A stretch of 64,000 nt of DNA from Mesobacterium_A sp034670065. GTDB taxonomy: Bacteria; Pseudomonadota; Alphaproteobacteria; Rhodobacterales; Rhodobacteraceae. The stretch covers positions 1 through 64,000 of the forward strand of contig JAXMOG010000003.1 of assembly GCA_034670065.1 (NCBI GenBank). Reading direction: 5' to 3'. This document shows, one piece after another, positions 18,149 through 25,464 of this stretch. The notes under the pieces were generated by a model that saw nothing but the letters and a program-made list of their open reading frames with translations, searched no databases and had not been told where the DNA came from. Made by a program: the position numbers and the translations under genes. How positions within the stretch are numbered: the stretch's first letter is position 1; each line of letters starts with the position of its first letter.

Positions 18149-19483
18149 TTACAGGTAATCTGCGCGTTGCAGGCCGTATTTCGCCATCTTCTCGTTCAGC
18201 GTCCGGCGCGGCAGGCACAGCTCTTCCATCACAGCGGCGATGGAGCCCTTGTGGCGCCGCATCGTGTTGTCGATCAATGTGCGCTCAAACGCCTCGACAT
18301 ATTCTTTCAGCGGCTTGCCCTCGGTGGTCATTACCGGCTGCATTTCTTCGTGATCACTCATCAGCAGCGAGGCAATCGTGCCCTGCCCCCGTCGCGATTG
18401 CAGCACGGCCCGTTCTGCCAAATTGATGAGCTGACGCACATTGCCGGGCCAAGGTGCCTGCAGCAATTGCGCCGCTTCCTGTGCGCTGACCTTCGGGGCT
18501 TCACAGCCGTATTCCTCGGCAAACTGTTCTGACAACTGCGAAAACAGCGTCAGGATATCTTCGCCACGTGCCCGCAGGGGCGGTGCGGTGATCCGCATGC
18601 CGGAAAGACGGTAATACAGATCAGATCGCAGCGCCGTTTCGCAGGTGCGCCCCTCGTCCTGAAGGTTACAGATGCCAATGATCCGCGTTTCCGGCGGGTT
18701 GCCCTGTTCGTTCAGCAGATTCAACAACCGGCCCTGCGCCGTGTCCGACAAGGCCTCGATATCTTCCAACACCAGCGTACCACCGCGTGCAGCTTCAAAG
18801 GCAGGCAGCTGGGATTCTTCTGGCATCATCGGCCCAAACAGCCGCCGCACCAACGCGTCTTCATCCAAGGCAGAGCAGCTGACCAAGACAAACTTCTTGC
18901 CTGCCCGTGCCCCCACCGCATGCAGCGCATGCGCGATCAGGGTCTTGCCGGTGCCGGTTTCCCCGTCGATCAGCACGTGCCCATCGGCCTGGCCCAGATC
19001 AAGGATATCCTCGCGCAAGCGCGTCACCACCGGGCTTTGACCGATCAGCTTGTTCATGATCTGGCCGCCATCGGACAGCTCTCGCCGCAGGGCACGGTTG
19101 TCCAGCGTCAGCCGACGCTGCGATGTGGCCTTCTTGGCCAGCTCGGTCATCTTGTCGGGGTTGAACGGTTTTTCCAGAAAATCATACGCACCAACACGCA
19201 TCGCTTCCACGGCGATCGGCACATCACCATGACCGGTGATCATAATCACCGGCAGGGAACTGTCCGCACCCATCAGCTTTTTCAAAAGCTGTATCCCATC
19301 CATGCCCGGCATCTTGATATCGGTGATGACGATACCCGGATAATCCGGCCCAAGGGCCCCCAGCGCCTCTTCGCCGCTGGCATACGTTTCAGTGTCATAC
19401 CCAGATAAGGCCAACCATTGGCTTATGGACTGGCGCATGTCCTTTTCATCATCAACAATGGCGATCTTCATCGCTTTCGACAT
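18149..19483 (-). CDS. DctD-like response regulator lacking the GAFTGA loop
   Basis: A 444-residue NtrC-family regulator: receiver (1-120, phospho-acceptor D55), AAA+ domain with Walker A GETGTGKT (174-181), and a C-terminal Fis-type helix-turn-helix (~395-440). The GAFTGA loop needed to contact sigma-54 is absent: LFG (215-217) runs through a short linker to FEAARGGTLVLED. The Walker B region has ED in place of the usual DE. NtrC of Rhodobacter capsulatus also lacks GAFTGA and works with sigma-70, a precedent. It follows the kinase gene by 4 bp. Pairing with a DctB-like kinase suggests dicarboxylate sensing, but no transporter is adjacent. Confidence 0.9.
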   Translation of the reverse strand: MSKAMKIAIVDDEKDMRQSISQWLALSGYDTETYASGEEALGALGPDYPGIVITDIKMPGMDGIQLLKKLMGADSSLPVIMITGHGDVPIAVEAMRVGAYDFLEKPFNPDKMTELAKKATSQRRLTLDNRALRRELSDGGQIMNKLIGQSPVVTRLREDILDLGQADGHVLIDGETGTGKTLIAHALHAVGARAGKKFVLVSCSALDEDALVRRLFGPMMPEESQLPAFEAARGGTLVLEDIEALSDTAQGRLLNLLNEQGNPPETRIIGICNLQDEGRTCETALRSDLYYRLSGMRITAPPLRARGEDILTLFSQLSEQFAEEYGCEAPKVSAQEAAQLLQAPWPGNVRQLINLAERAVLQSRRGQGTIASLLMSDHEEMQPVMTTEGKPLKEYVEAFERTLIDNTMRRHKGSIAAVMEELCLPRRTLNEKMAKYGLQRADYL

Positions 19484-19487
19484 GGGT

Positions 19488-21254
19488 CTACTCCGCGGCT
19501 TTCTGTGGTTCTTCGTTCAATATAGGCAGCTGTATTTCAAATACCGCGCCCTCGTCCTTTGCGTTACGTGCGGTCAATCGCCCGCCAAGATCGCTGACAA
19601 TCCCGGAAGAGATGGCCAGCCCCAAACCAACACCATCCCCCGGTGCTTTGGTGGTGTAAAATGGCTCAAACAACTCATCCAGATCCTCGATCCCCTCGCC
19701 ATTGTCGTGAACAGACAGGGTGACCGTCTCGCCACTGGCCAGGATCAGTTCGATCTGCGGGTTTTCAACGGATTGCGTCGCATCCAATGCGTTGCGCAAC
19801 AGGTTAACCAGAACCTGCTCCAAACGCATCCGATCGCCCATGATATAGACAGGATCGTCCGGCAATACGCGCACAATACGCACATGCCGCGTTTTCAACT
19901 GCGGTTCCATCATCGACAACGCCGAGGCTAAAGCATCCCCAACATTGACCGGCGAGAAACTCTCTTGCCCTGTCCGCGCATAGGACTTCAGCTGACGGGT
20001 GATCGCACCCATGCGCTCAATCAAGTCATCAATTCTGTGGAAGGCGGCCAGCGCCTCTGTCGGGCGATTGCGCCGCAACAACAGACGCGCGCCCGCCAAA
20101 TAGGTTTTCATTGCTGCCAAAGGTTGGTTCAACTCATGACTGACCGCCGCAGACATTTCGCCCAATGCGGCCAATTTAGAGCTTTGCGCCAATGTCTGTT
20201 CGGCCACGGCCAAGGTCTGCTGCACCCGTTCACGTTCGGTAATTTCGCGCTGCAACCGGGCATTCAAGCCGCGCAACTCTTCAGATTCGCGCTGAAACAG
20301 TGCCATTCGCACAGCCGACTTGCGCGATAACAGGTAAAACAGCAGCGACGCCAGCATGGCAAAACCCATGATCTCCATCGCCAGAACGGTGTTCACCCGC
20401 TCGCGCACATTCTCATAGGTTGTAAAGCTGACGATGCGCCATCCTCGGAACGGCACACGGCTTTCGGTGCGCATCACTGCCTCACCCTGAAAATACGCAT
20501 CCGCCGCAGGCACCGCCCAGTCCGAGGTCAACTGCACAGCACGGGCAATGGCATTTTCCGCTGGCTCACGTTCCAACGCCTGTTCTTCTGACAATCTGCG
20601 CCAACGCGGTTCTGTCGCCAAAACGATCTGCCCTTCGCTGTTGCTGACCAGAACCGCATCAGAAATGCCCGCCCAAGCGCGCTCAAACTTCTGAAGGTCC
20701 GTCTCTACAACGATCACACCGATAACGGTGTTCTGGCTTTCAATCTGGCGGGAATAGGTAAACTGAAACCCGTTTGTTTCCAACGGTGTAGCATTGAAAA
20801 CCGTCACGTTGGATTGCACAGCTTCGGAAAAATAGGGCTGCTGTCGATGCGCCTGCCCCAAGCGAGTGCGGTCCGTTGCGGCCACAACCCGACCATCCGT
20901 ATCCAGCAACATCAATGACGCCGCGCCAATTTCATCAACAAATGAAATCAACCGCTGCGAACTCTGGCTGAAATCGCCCGAATTCAACGCACCGATCAAC
21001 GACGCATCCCGCGCCAGCAATTGCGGGACAATGGAATTCCGGCGCAGCTCTGAAACCAAGTTGCCTGAATACAGCGCCAATCGCAGTTCGGCCCGATTGC
21101 GCGTGGTTTCGGCAAAACGGTCCGTCAAAAGACGGTTTGTGAACCACAACGTGGCCAGTGCAATGGCGGCCAGAAAGACAAGGAAAAGCCGAACGCGCAG
21201 GCTAAATGGGCCCACCCGTCGTTCTTCCATCCTGTCTGAAACAATAAACGCCAT
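19488..21254 (-). CDS. DctB-like sensor histidine kinase
   Basis: A 588-residue membrane kinase. A first helix (LFLVFLAAIALATLWF), a ~260-residue periplasmic double-PAS sensor region and a second helix (MGFAMLASLLFYLL) are followed by a coiled coil, the H-box VSHELNQPLAAMKTY and an ATPase domain with GDGVGLGLAI. This is the layout of DctB, which senses C4-dicarboxylates and phosphorylates DctD. The start is uncertain: ATG at 21254 or 21230 are both possible, and the open frame reaches 21290. It is co-directional with purQ upstream, with little gap, so read-through from the purine genes is possible. Confidence 0.9.
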   Translation of the reverse strand: MAFIVSDRMEERRVGPFSLRVRLFLVFLAAIALATLWFTNRLLTDRFAETTRNRAELRLALYSGNLVSELRRNSIVPQLLARDASLIGALNSGDFSQSSQRLISFVDEIGAASLMLLDTDGRVVAATDRTRLGQAHRQQPYFSEAVQSNVTVFNATPLETNGFQFTYSRQIESQNTVIGVIVVETDLQKFERAWAGISDAVLVSNSEGQIVLATEPRWRRLSEEQALEREPAENAIARAVQLTSDWAVPAADAYFQGEAVMRTESRVPFRGWRIVSFTTYENVRERVNTVLAMEIMGFAMLASLLFYLLSRKSAVRMALFQRESEELRGLNARLQREITERERVQQTLAVAEQTLAQSSKLAALGEMSAAVSHELNQPLAAMKTYLAGARLLLRRNRPTEALAAFHRIDDLIERMGAITRQLKSYARTGQESFSPVNVGDALASALSMMEPQLKTRHVRIVRVLPDDPVYIMGDRMRLEQVLVNLLRNALDATQSVENPQIELILASGETVTLSVHDNGEGIEDLDELFEPFYTTKAPGDGVGLGLAISSGIVSDLGGRLTARNAKDEGAVFEIQLPILNEEPQKAAE

Positions 21255-21291
21255 AGCGCGCACAGTACGATGCGGCCACGACCCTCTCAAG

Positions 21292-21960
21292 TCACGCTTG
21301 CATTAAGGCATCGGTCAAATGAGCGAAAAGACGCGCACCTTCCGTGCTACCATGGCCGATATCCGCCGCCCGCTCAGGGTGTGGCATCATCCCCAGCACC
21401 CGTCGGTTCGTCGATAAAATACCCGCGATATCCAGCGCAGACCCGTTCGGGTTGTCTTCATAGGTAAACGCAATCCGGTCTTCATCCTGCAATTGCGCCA
21501 AAACTTCGGGCGCCGCTGTGTAATTGCCATCATGGTGCGCAATCGGAACCCCGATCACATCACCGACGCTGTAGCCTTGGGTGAACACACTCTCGGTCGT
21601 TTGAACCTTCAGGGGCGCCGTCTTACACACAAACTTCAGCCCGGCATTGCGCATCAGCGCGCCCGGCAAAACATGTGTTTCCGTCAGCACCTGAAAGCCG
21701 TTGCAAATGCCCAACGCATAACCGCCGCGGTCTGTATGCGCCTTGACCGACTGACAGATCGGCGATTTTGCAGCGATCGCGCCACAGCGCAGATAGTCAC
21801 CAAAGGAAAAGCCGCCCGGAATGCCGACAATGTCGATCCCTGCGGGCAGCTCTGTATCCTTGTGCCAAACCATTTGCACATCGCATCCCGCGTTTTCAAA
21901 AGCGGTGGCCAAATCCCGATCACAGTTTGAACCGGGGAAAACGATGACAGCAGCGCGCAT
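21292..21960 (-). CDS. purQ: phosphoribosylformylglycinamidine synthase, glutaminase subunit
   Basis: A 222-residue class-I glutamine amidotransferase that supplies ammonia to PurL for FGAM synthesis, the fourth step of de novo purine synthesis. The N-terminal VFPGSNCDRD, the nucleophile in LGICNGFQ and the HPERAA triad region are visible. The ATG at 21960 begins at the first strand of the fold; a second ATG two codons earlier (21966) is possible. PurS and PurC lie upstream on the same strand, separated by two unrelated genes. Confidence 0.96.
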   Translation of the reverse strand: MRAAVIVFPGSNCDRDLATAFENAGCDVQMVWHKDTELPAGIDIVGIPGGFSFGDYLRCGAIAAKSPICQSVKAHTDRGGYALGICNGFQVLTETHVLPGALMRNAGLKFVCKTAPLKVQTTESVFTQGYSVGDVIGVPIAHHDGNYTAAPEVLAQLQDEDRIAFTYEDNPNGSALDIAGILSTNRRVLGMMPHPERAADIGHGSTEGARLFAHLTDALMQA

Positions 21961-21972
21961 GGGCATGTTCCT

Positions 21973-23010
21973 TCAGGCGGTAAAATCGGTGATCACGGCC
22001 ACCCCCGGCGGTGTTGGCCCGTTAAAGGCAGCCAGCTCAGCTCCGGTAAGCGACAACGGGATTTCCCGCGCGATCAAGGGCGACATATCCACCACGCCAC
22101 GGGTGATCAAGCCCAGAAGGCTGGGATAACGCCAGCTGGGCATGCCCCGTGTGCCATAAAGCGCCAGATTGCCCTGATATACGGCCGACATATTGATGTT
22201 CATTGTCGATGTATGGCCCACAGGCATACCCACCTGCACGTGCCGGCCCAGCGGGCGCAAACACTCCAGCGACGGTTTCACCGTGGCTTCGATTCCCAAC
22301 GCCTCAACACTGACATGCGCGCCGCCCTGTGTCAGATCCTTGATCTGCTCAGCCACACCACCGGCAGACGCGTTGATCGCGGCATCTGCGCCAAGGCTCA
22401 ACGCATGGTCCAGCTTTTCCTGCACCACGTCCACCACGATCACATTCGCCCCCAGCGCCTTGCCCAACAGCATCGCCGACAGACCAACCCCCCCGGTGCC
22501 ATGAACCGCCAGCCATTCTCCGGCTTTCAGGTCCGCACGCCCGGTCAAAGCATGCCAACTGGTCGTAACGCGGCAGCCAAGTCCGGCCGCCACCGTGGGC
22601 GACAATGTCTCTGGCAACCGTGTCAGGTTGTGGTCAAAAGGCACCGCCACGTATTCAGCAAAGGCCCCCGGTTCAATGAATCCCGGCAAGCGCTGATTGG
22701 GACAGGTGTTCTGATGACCGGATTGGCAGTTGGGACAAGACCCGCACGCCAGAATGAACGGCGCCACCAGCACATCCCCCACCACCCAGTTGGATCGTGG
22801 GCCCGCCTCGACAACTTCGCCGCAATACTCGTGACCACCAATCTGACCGGGTTTCACCCGCGGGTGTTCGCCTGTCCAACCATGCCAATCCGAACGGCAC
22901 ACACCACAGGCCAACACTTTCAACACCACACCGTCTTCGGGGCATTGTGGAAACGCCACATCCTCGATTGACAAGTCCTTGTTGTACTCCCGCAAAACCG
23001 CTGCGCGCAT
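21973..23010 (-). CDS. zinc-dependent medium-chain alcohol dehydrogenase
   Basis: A 345-residue MDR-family oxidoreductase. Catalytic zinc ligands C38 and H60 (GHE) and a third in GLGC, plus a structural zinc site C89/C92/C95/C103, are all present. The nucleotide-binding GTGGVGLSAM motif lies mid-protein. It probably oxidises an alcohol or reduces an aldehyde with NAD(P); the substrate cannot be read from the sequence. It sits inside the purine block, with 12 bp between its stop and the purQ start codon, so its expression may follow purine genes. Confidence 0.92.
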   Translation of the reverse strand: MRAAVLREYNKDLSIEDVAFPQCPEDGVVLKVLACGVCRSDWHGWTGEHPRVKPGQIGGHEYCGEVVEAGPRSNWVVGDVLVAPFILACGSCPNCQSGHQNTCPNQRLPGFIEPGAFAEYVAVPFDHNLTRLPETLSPTVAAGLGCRVTTSWHALTGRADLKAGEWLAVHGTGGVGLSAMLLGKALGANVIVVDVVQEKLDHALSLGADAAINASAGGVAEQIKDLTQGGAHVSVEALGIEATVKPSLECLRPLGRHVQVGMPVGHTSTMNINMSAVYQGNLALYGTRGMPSWRYPSLLGLITRGVVDMSPLIAREIPLSLTGAELAAFNGPTPPGVAVITDFTA

Positions 23011-23079
23011 ATGCTCTCCTCCCCGAGATCACGTTTGGTAGAAACTGTCGCGCGTCCAATCGTTCGACGTCAAGCTCTC

Positions 23080-23586
23080 TCACCCAATCTTAGGAGGTGA
23101 CGGTGGGTCCTGCGGCAGGGCAACCGGGTCAGGTGGCTCTGGCGGGCCGGCCCAGGTCACCATATCGTACAGCGCCTGCGGGCTCATACGCTGCGCATTG
23201 GCCATGCCCAGCGCTGCGGCACAAATTTCAGAACAAAACCACTTCGCCGCATCATGTCGCGATAAGGCAAAGATTTGGCTCAATAAAATGCCCAAATAGT
23301 CATAGCGCGCACCAATCCGATCCCGGATATACGCCGCCACCGGTTCGGGGTCCGCGGACAATGTCACCAGGTCCCAGCTTTCAGGCTTTAAAGTGATGCG
23401 CTTCTCACGCACCCCGCCATCGCGACCAGAAGAGGACAAACACACAAAAGACGCCCCTAATTCGGCGCGCCCCTCAATCAGCTCAACATGGCTATAGCCG
23501 GACCGTGTGGCAAACCGGATCAACATATCCTGCACCCGATACCACCAGGTGGACCCACGCCCTTTGTAAAATGCCAGTGTGATCAT
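23080..23586 (-). CDS. papain-like (YiiX/NlpC-P60-related) amidase, putative
   Basis: A 168-residue protein with the order His (SGYSHVELI, near residue 32) then Cys (AKWFCSEICAAAL, near 118), the circularly permuted pattern of YiiX-type papain-fold enzymes. The family includes peptidoglycan and lipid-related amidases; no signal peptide is seen, so a cytoplasmic or membrane-side role is possible. A proline-rich tail (PPEPPDPVALPQDPPSPP) ends the protein. The ATG at 23586 is preferred over an upstream start. It lies between purS and the alcohol dehydrogenase on the same strand. Confidence 0.72.
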   Translation of the reverse strand: MITLAFYKGRGSTWWYRVQDMLIRFATRSGYSHVELIEGRAELGASFVCLSSSGRDGGVREKRITLKPESWDLVTLSADPEPVAAYIRDRIGARYDYLGILLSQIFALSRHDAAKWFCSEICAAALGMANAQRMSPQALYDMVTWAGPPEPPDPVALPQDPPSPPKIG

Positions 23587-23713
23587 CGCACCCGCCCCAT
23601 CGTCCATAAGGGTTTTAGCGCGTCACAGCTGTATCCGATAGCCCCGATTCAACCTCAACCCGCCGGCCCCAACAGGCGCATCGCGGGGGCATATGTACCG
23701 CCCCCGGAAACCG

Positions 23714-23944
23714 TTACGACAATTCGATGTCGTAACGCTCAATCACAGTGTTGGCGAGCAGCTTTTCGCACATATCGCGCACGGTGTCTTCGCTGGTGCC
23801 ATCGGCCAAATCCAACTCAATCACCTTGCCTTGCCGCACCCCTTCAACCCCGTCAAAGCCCAGCGTGCCAAGCGCATGGCGCACAGCTTCACCTTGTGGG
23901 TCCAGCACCCCGTTCTTCAGCATCACGTGCACACGTGCTTTCAT
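23714..23944 (-). CDS. purS: FGAM synthase subunit PurS
   Basis: A 76-residue protein that bridges PurQ and PurL in the three-part FGAM synthase. The N-terminal KARVHVMLKNGVLDPQG is the family signature, and VRQGKVIELDL is the central strand. Length matches the usual ~80. It follows purC, with a terminator-like repeat in the 69-bp gap. The PurL large subunit is not in the window. Confidence 0.97.
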   Translation of the reverse strand: MKARVHVMLKNGVLDPQGEAVRHALGTLGFDGVEGVRQGKVIELDLADGTSEDTVRDMCEKLLANTVIERYDIELS

Positions 23945-23959
23945 CGCGCCCTCTTTGTA

Positions 23960-24008
23960 CTTCTTCTTTTTAAAAATACGCCAATCCGCCCCCCAACACA
24001 GGGGGGCG
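23960..24008 (-). repeat. terminator-like dispersed repeat, copy between purC and purS
   Basis: Read on the minus strand, an 8-bp perfect GC stem (24001-24008 with 23987-23994) is followed, after a short spacer, by the tail GTATTTTTAAAAAGAAGAAG. The tail matches the copies at 34247-34304 and 42359-42417. It lies 5 bp after the purC stop and just upstream of purS, so it may lower purS expression rather than fully end transcription. Confidence 0.75.
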
Positions 24009-24013
24009 ACGGT

Positions 24014-24775
24014 TCAGTTGATCAGCGTGGGTTTGGATATATTCGTCGGCGCCTGTGGCAAAACACCCAAACGGCGCGCCACCTCGGTATAGGCATCCGT
24101 CAAATTGCCCAGATCACGGCGGAACACATCCTTGTCCAGCTTTTGACCGGTCTCGATATCCCACAGGCGGCAGCTGTCAGGGCTGATCTCATCCGCAACG
24201 ATCAAGCGTTGGAAATCCCCCTCAAAGACCCGGCCAATCTCAATTTTGAAATCCACCAGTCGAATGCCAACACCAAACATCAGGCCGGACATAAAATCGT
24301 TGACCCGCAGCGCGAGGCTCAGAATATCGTCCATGTCCTGCTGGCTGGCCCAGCCAAAGGCGGCAATATGCTCATCAGTGACCAGCGGATCGCCCAGCTT
24401 GTCGTCTTTGTAGCAATATTCGACAACCGGACGTGACAGCGGTGTGCCCTCTTCGATTCCCAAACGTTTTGACATTGACCCAGCCGCGAAGTTGCGCACG
24501 ATCACTTCCAGCGGCACAATCTCGCAAGCGCGCACCAGTTGCTCGCGCATATTCAGACGACGGATGAAATGCGTTGGCACCCCAACAGTATTCAGGCCGG
24601 ACATGAAAAATTCCGACAACCTGTTGTTTAGCGCGCCTTTTCCATCCACCACGTCTTTTTTCTCGGCATTGAACGCCGTGGCGTCATCCTTGAAATACTG
24701 GATCAAAGTACCGGGTTCCGGGCCTTCATACAGAATCTTAGCCTTGCCTTCGTAAATCTTCTTACCGCGTGCCAT
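24014..24775 (-). CDS. purC: SAICAR synthase (phosphoribosylaminoimidazole-succinocarboxamide synthase)
   Basis: A 253-residue ATP-dependent ligase joining aspartate to CAIR in purine synthesis. N-terminal KKIYEGKAKILYEG, the IPLEVIVRNFAAGS-like core (EIVPLEVIVRNFAAGS) and the LVDFKIEIGR segment are family hallmarks. It heads the minus-strand purine block; the promoter should lie in the 161-bp divergent gap to the ATPase zeta gene. Confidence 0.97.
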   Translation of the reverse strand: MARGKKIYEGKAKILYEGPEPGTLIQYFKDDATAFNAEKKDVVDGKGALNNRLSEFFMSGLNTVGVPTHFIRRLNMREQLVRACEIVPLEVIVRNFAAGSMSKRLGIEEGTPLSRPVVEYCYKDDKLGDPLVTDEHIAAFGWASQQDMDDILSLALRVNDFMSGLMFGVGIRLVDFKIEIGRVFEGDFQRLIVADEISPDSCRLWDIETGQKLDKDVFRRDLGNLTDAYTEVARRLGVLPQAPTNISKPTLIN

Positions 24776-24936
24776 CGGGTCGCTTTCGTGAATGGGGGGC
24801 GGATCGCGTGAGTCCGCAATGCTTGGGTCTCATAGTGCATGGGCGGCATTGTCGCAAGCAGACGCCGGGGCCTTGCGAAAACCCGCGTCTCAGGCCATAC
24901 CATTATCAAATGACACTGTCCTGAGGGATCTTGAAC

Positions 24937-25251
24937 ATGACCACCTTCGACGACCGCGAAAGCGCGTTTGAGAACAAATACGCCCATGACGAAGAGATGA
25001 AGTTCAAGGCCGAGGCACGCTGTAACAAGCTGCTGGGTCTGTGGGCTGCTGAAATGCTGGGAAAAACTGGCGATGACGCAAACGCTTACGCGTTGGAAGT
25101 CATCAAATCCGATTTCGAGGAAGCGGGTCACGAAGATGTCGTGCGCAAGGTTTCTGCCGATCTGGCTGACAAGTCCAGCGCCGACGAAATCCGTGCCAAG
25201 CGCGCGGTTCTTTTGATCGAAGCCAAGCAACAAGTGATGAACGAAGTCTGA
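24937..25251 (+). CDS. F1Fo-ATPase zeta inhibitor protein (DUF1476)
   Basis: A 104-residue cytoplasmic protein of the DUF1476 family, which in Paracoccus and relatives is the zeta subunit, a natural inhibitor that binds F1 and blocks ATP hydrolysis. The N-terminal MTTFDDRESAFENKYAHDEE segment, the inhibitory part in characterised homologues, is intact, followed by a four-helix domain. The ATG at 24937 follows GAGGGATCTTGAAC; a codon pair upstream in frame is less likely. It is monocistronic, with a strong terminator 48 bp downstream. Confidence 0.92.
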   Translation: MTTFDDRESAFENKYAHDEEMKFKAEARCNKLLGLWAAEMLGKTGDDANAYALEVIKSDFEEAGHEDVVRKVSADLADKSSADEIRAKRAVLLIEAKQQVMNEV

Positions 25252-25299
25252 TTTTCAGGCATCCTTTTCGTCTTTGCGCTGCTTCTGGCGCCAATTGAC

Positions 25300-25333
25300 A
25301 AAAAAAACGCGGGCCAATCGGTCCGCGTTTTTT
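25300..25333 (+). terminator. intrinsic terminator of the zeta-protein gene
   Basis: An A8 run, an 8-bp GC-rich stem (25308-25315 with 25320-25327, one G-T pair) around AATC, then T6. Because A and T runs flank the stem, it can work in both directions. Confidence 0.92.
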
Positions 25334-25464
25334 ACTTTATGCGGCGCAATTTCTGTCGCCCTGCTCCTAAGCATCCGGCAAGATGGATTTCCCCCGCACA
25401 TTAACTTGGTGGAAGGGCAAAACGCTTAGCGTGCCCGGCACGAGTCAGTGCCGGGATCGCGCCT

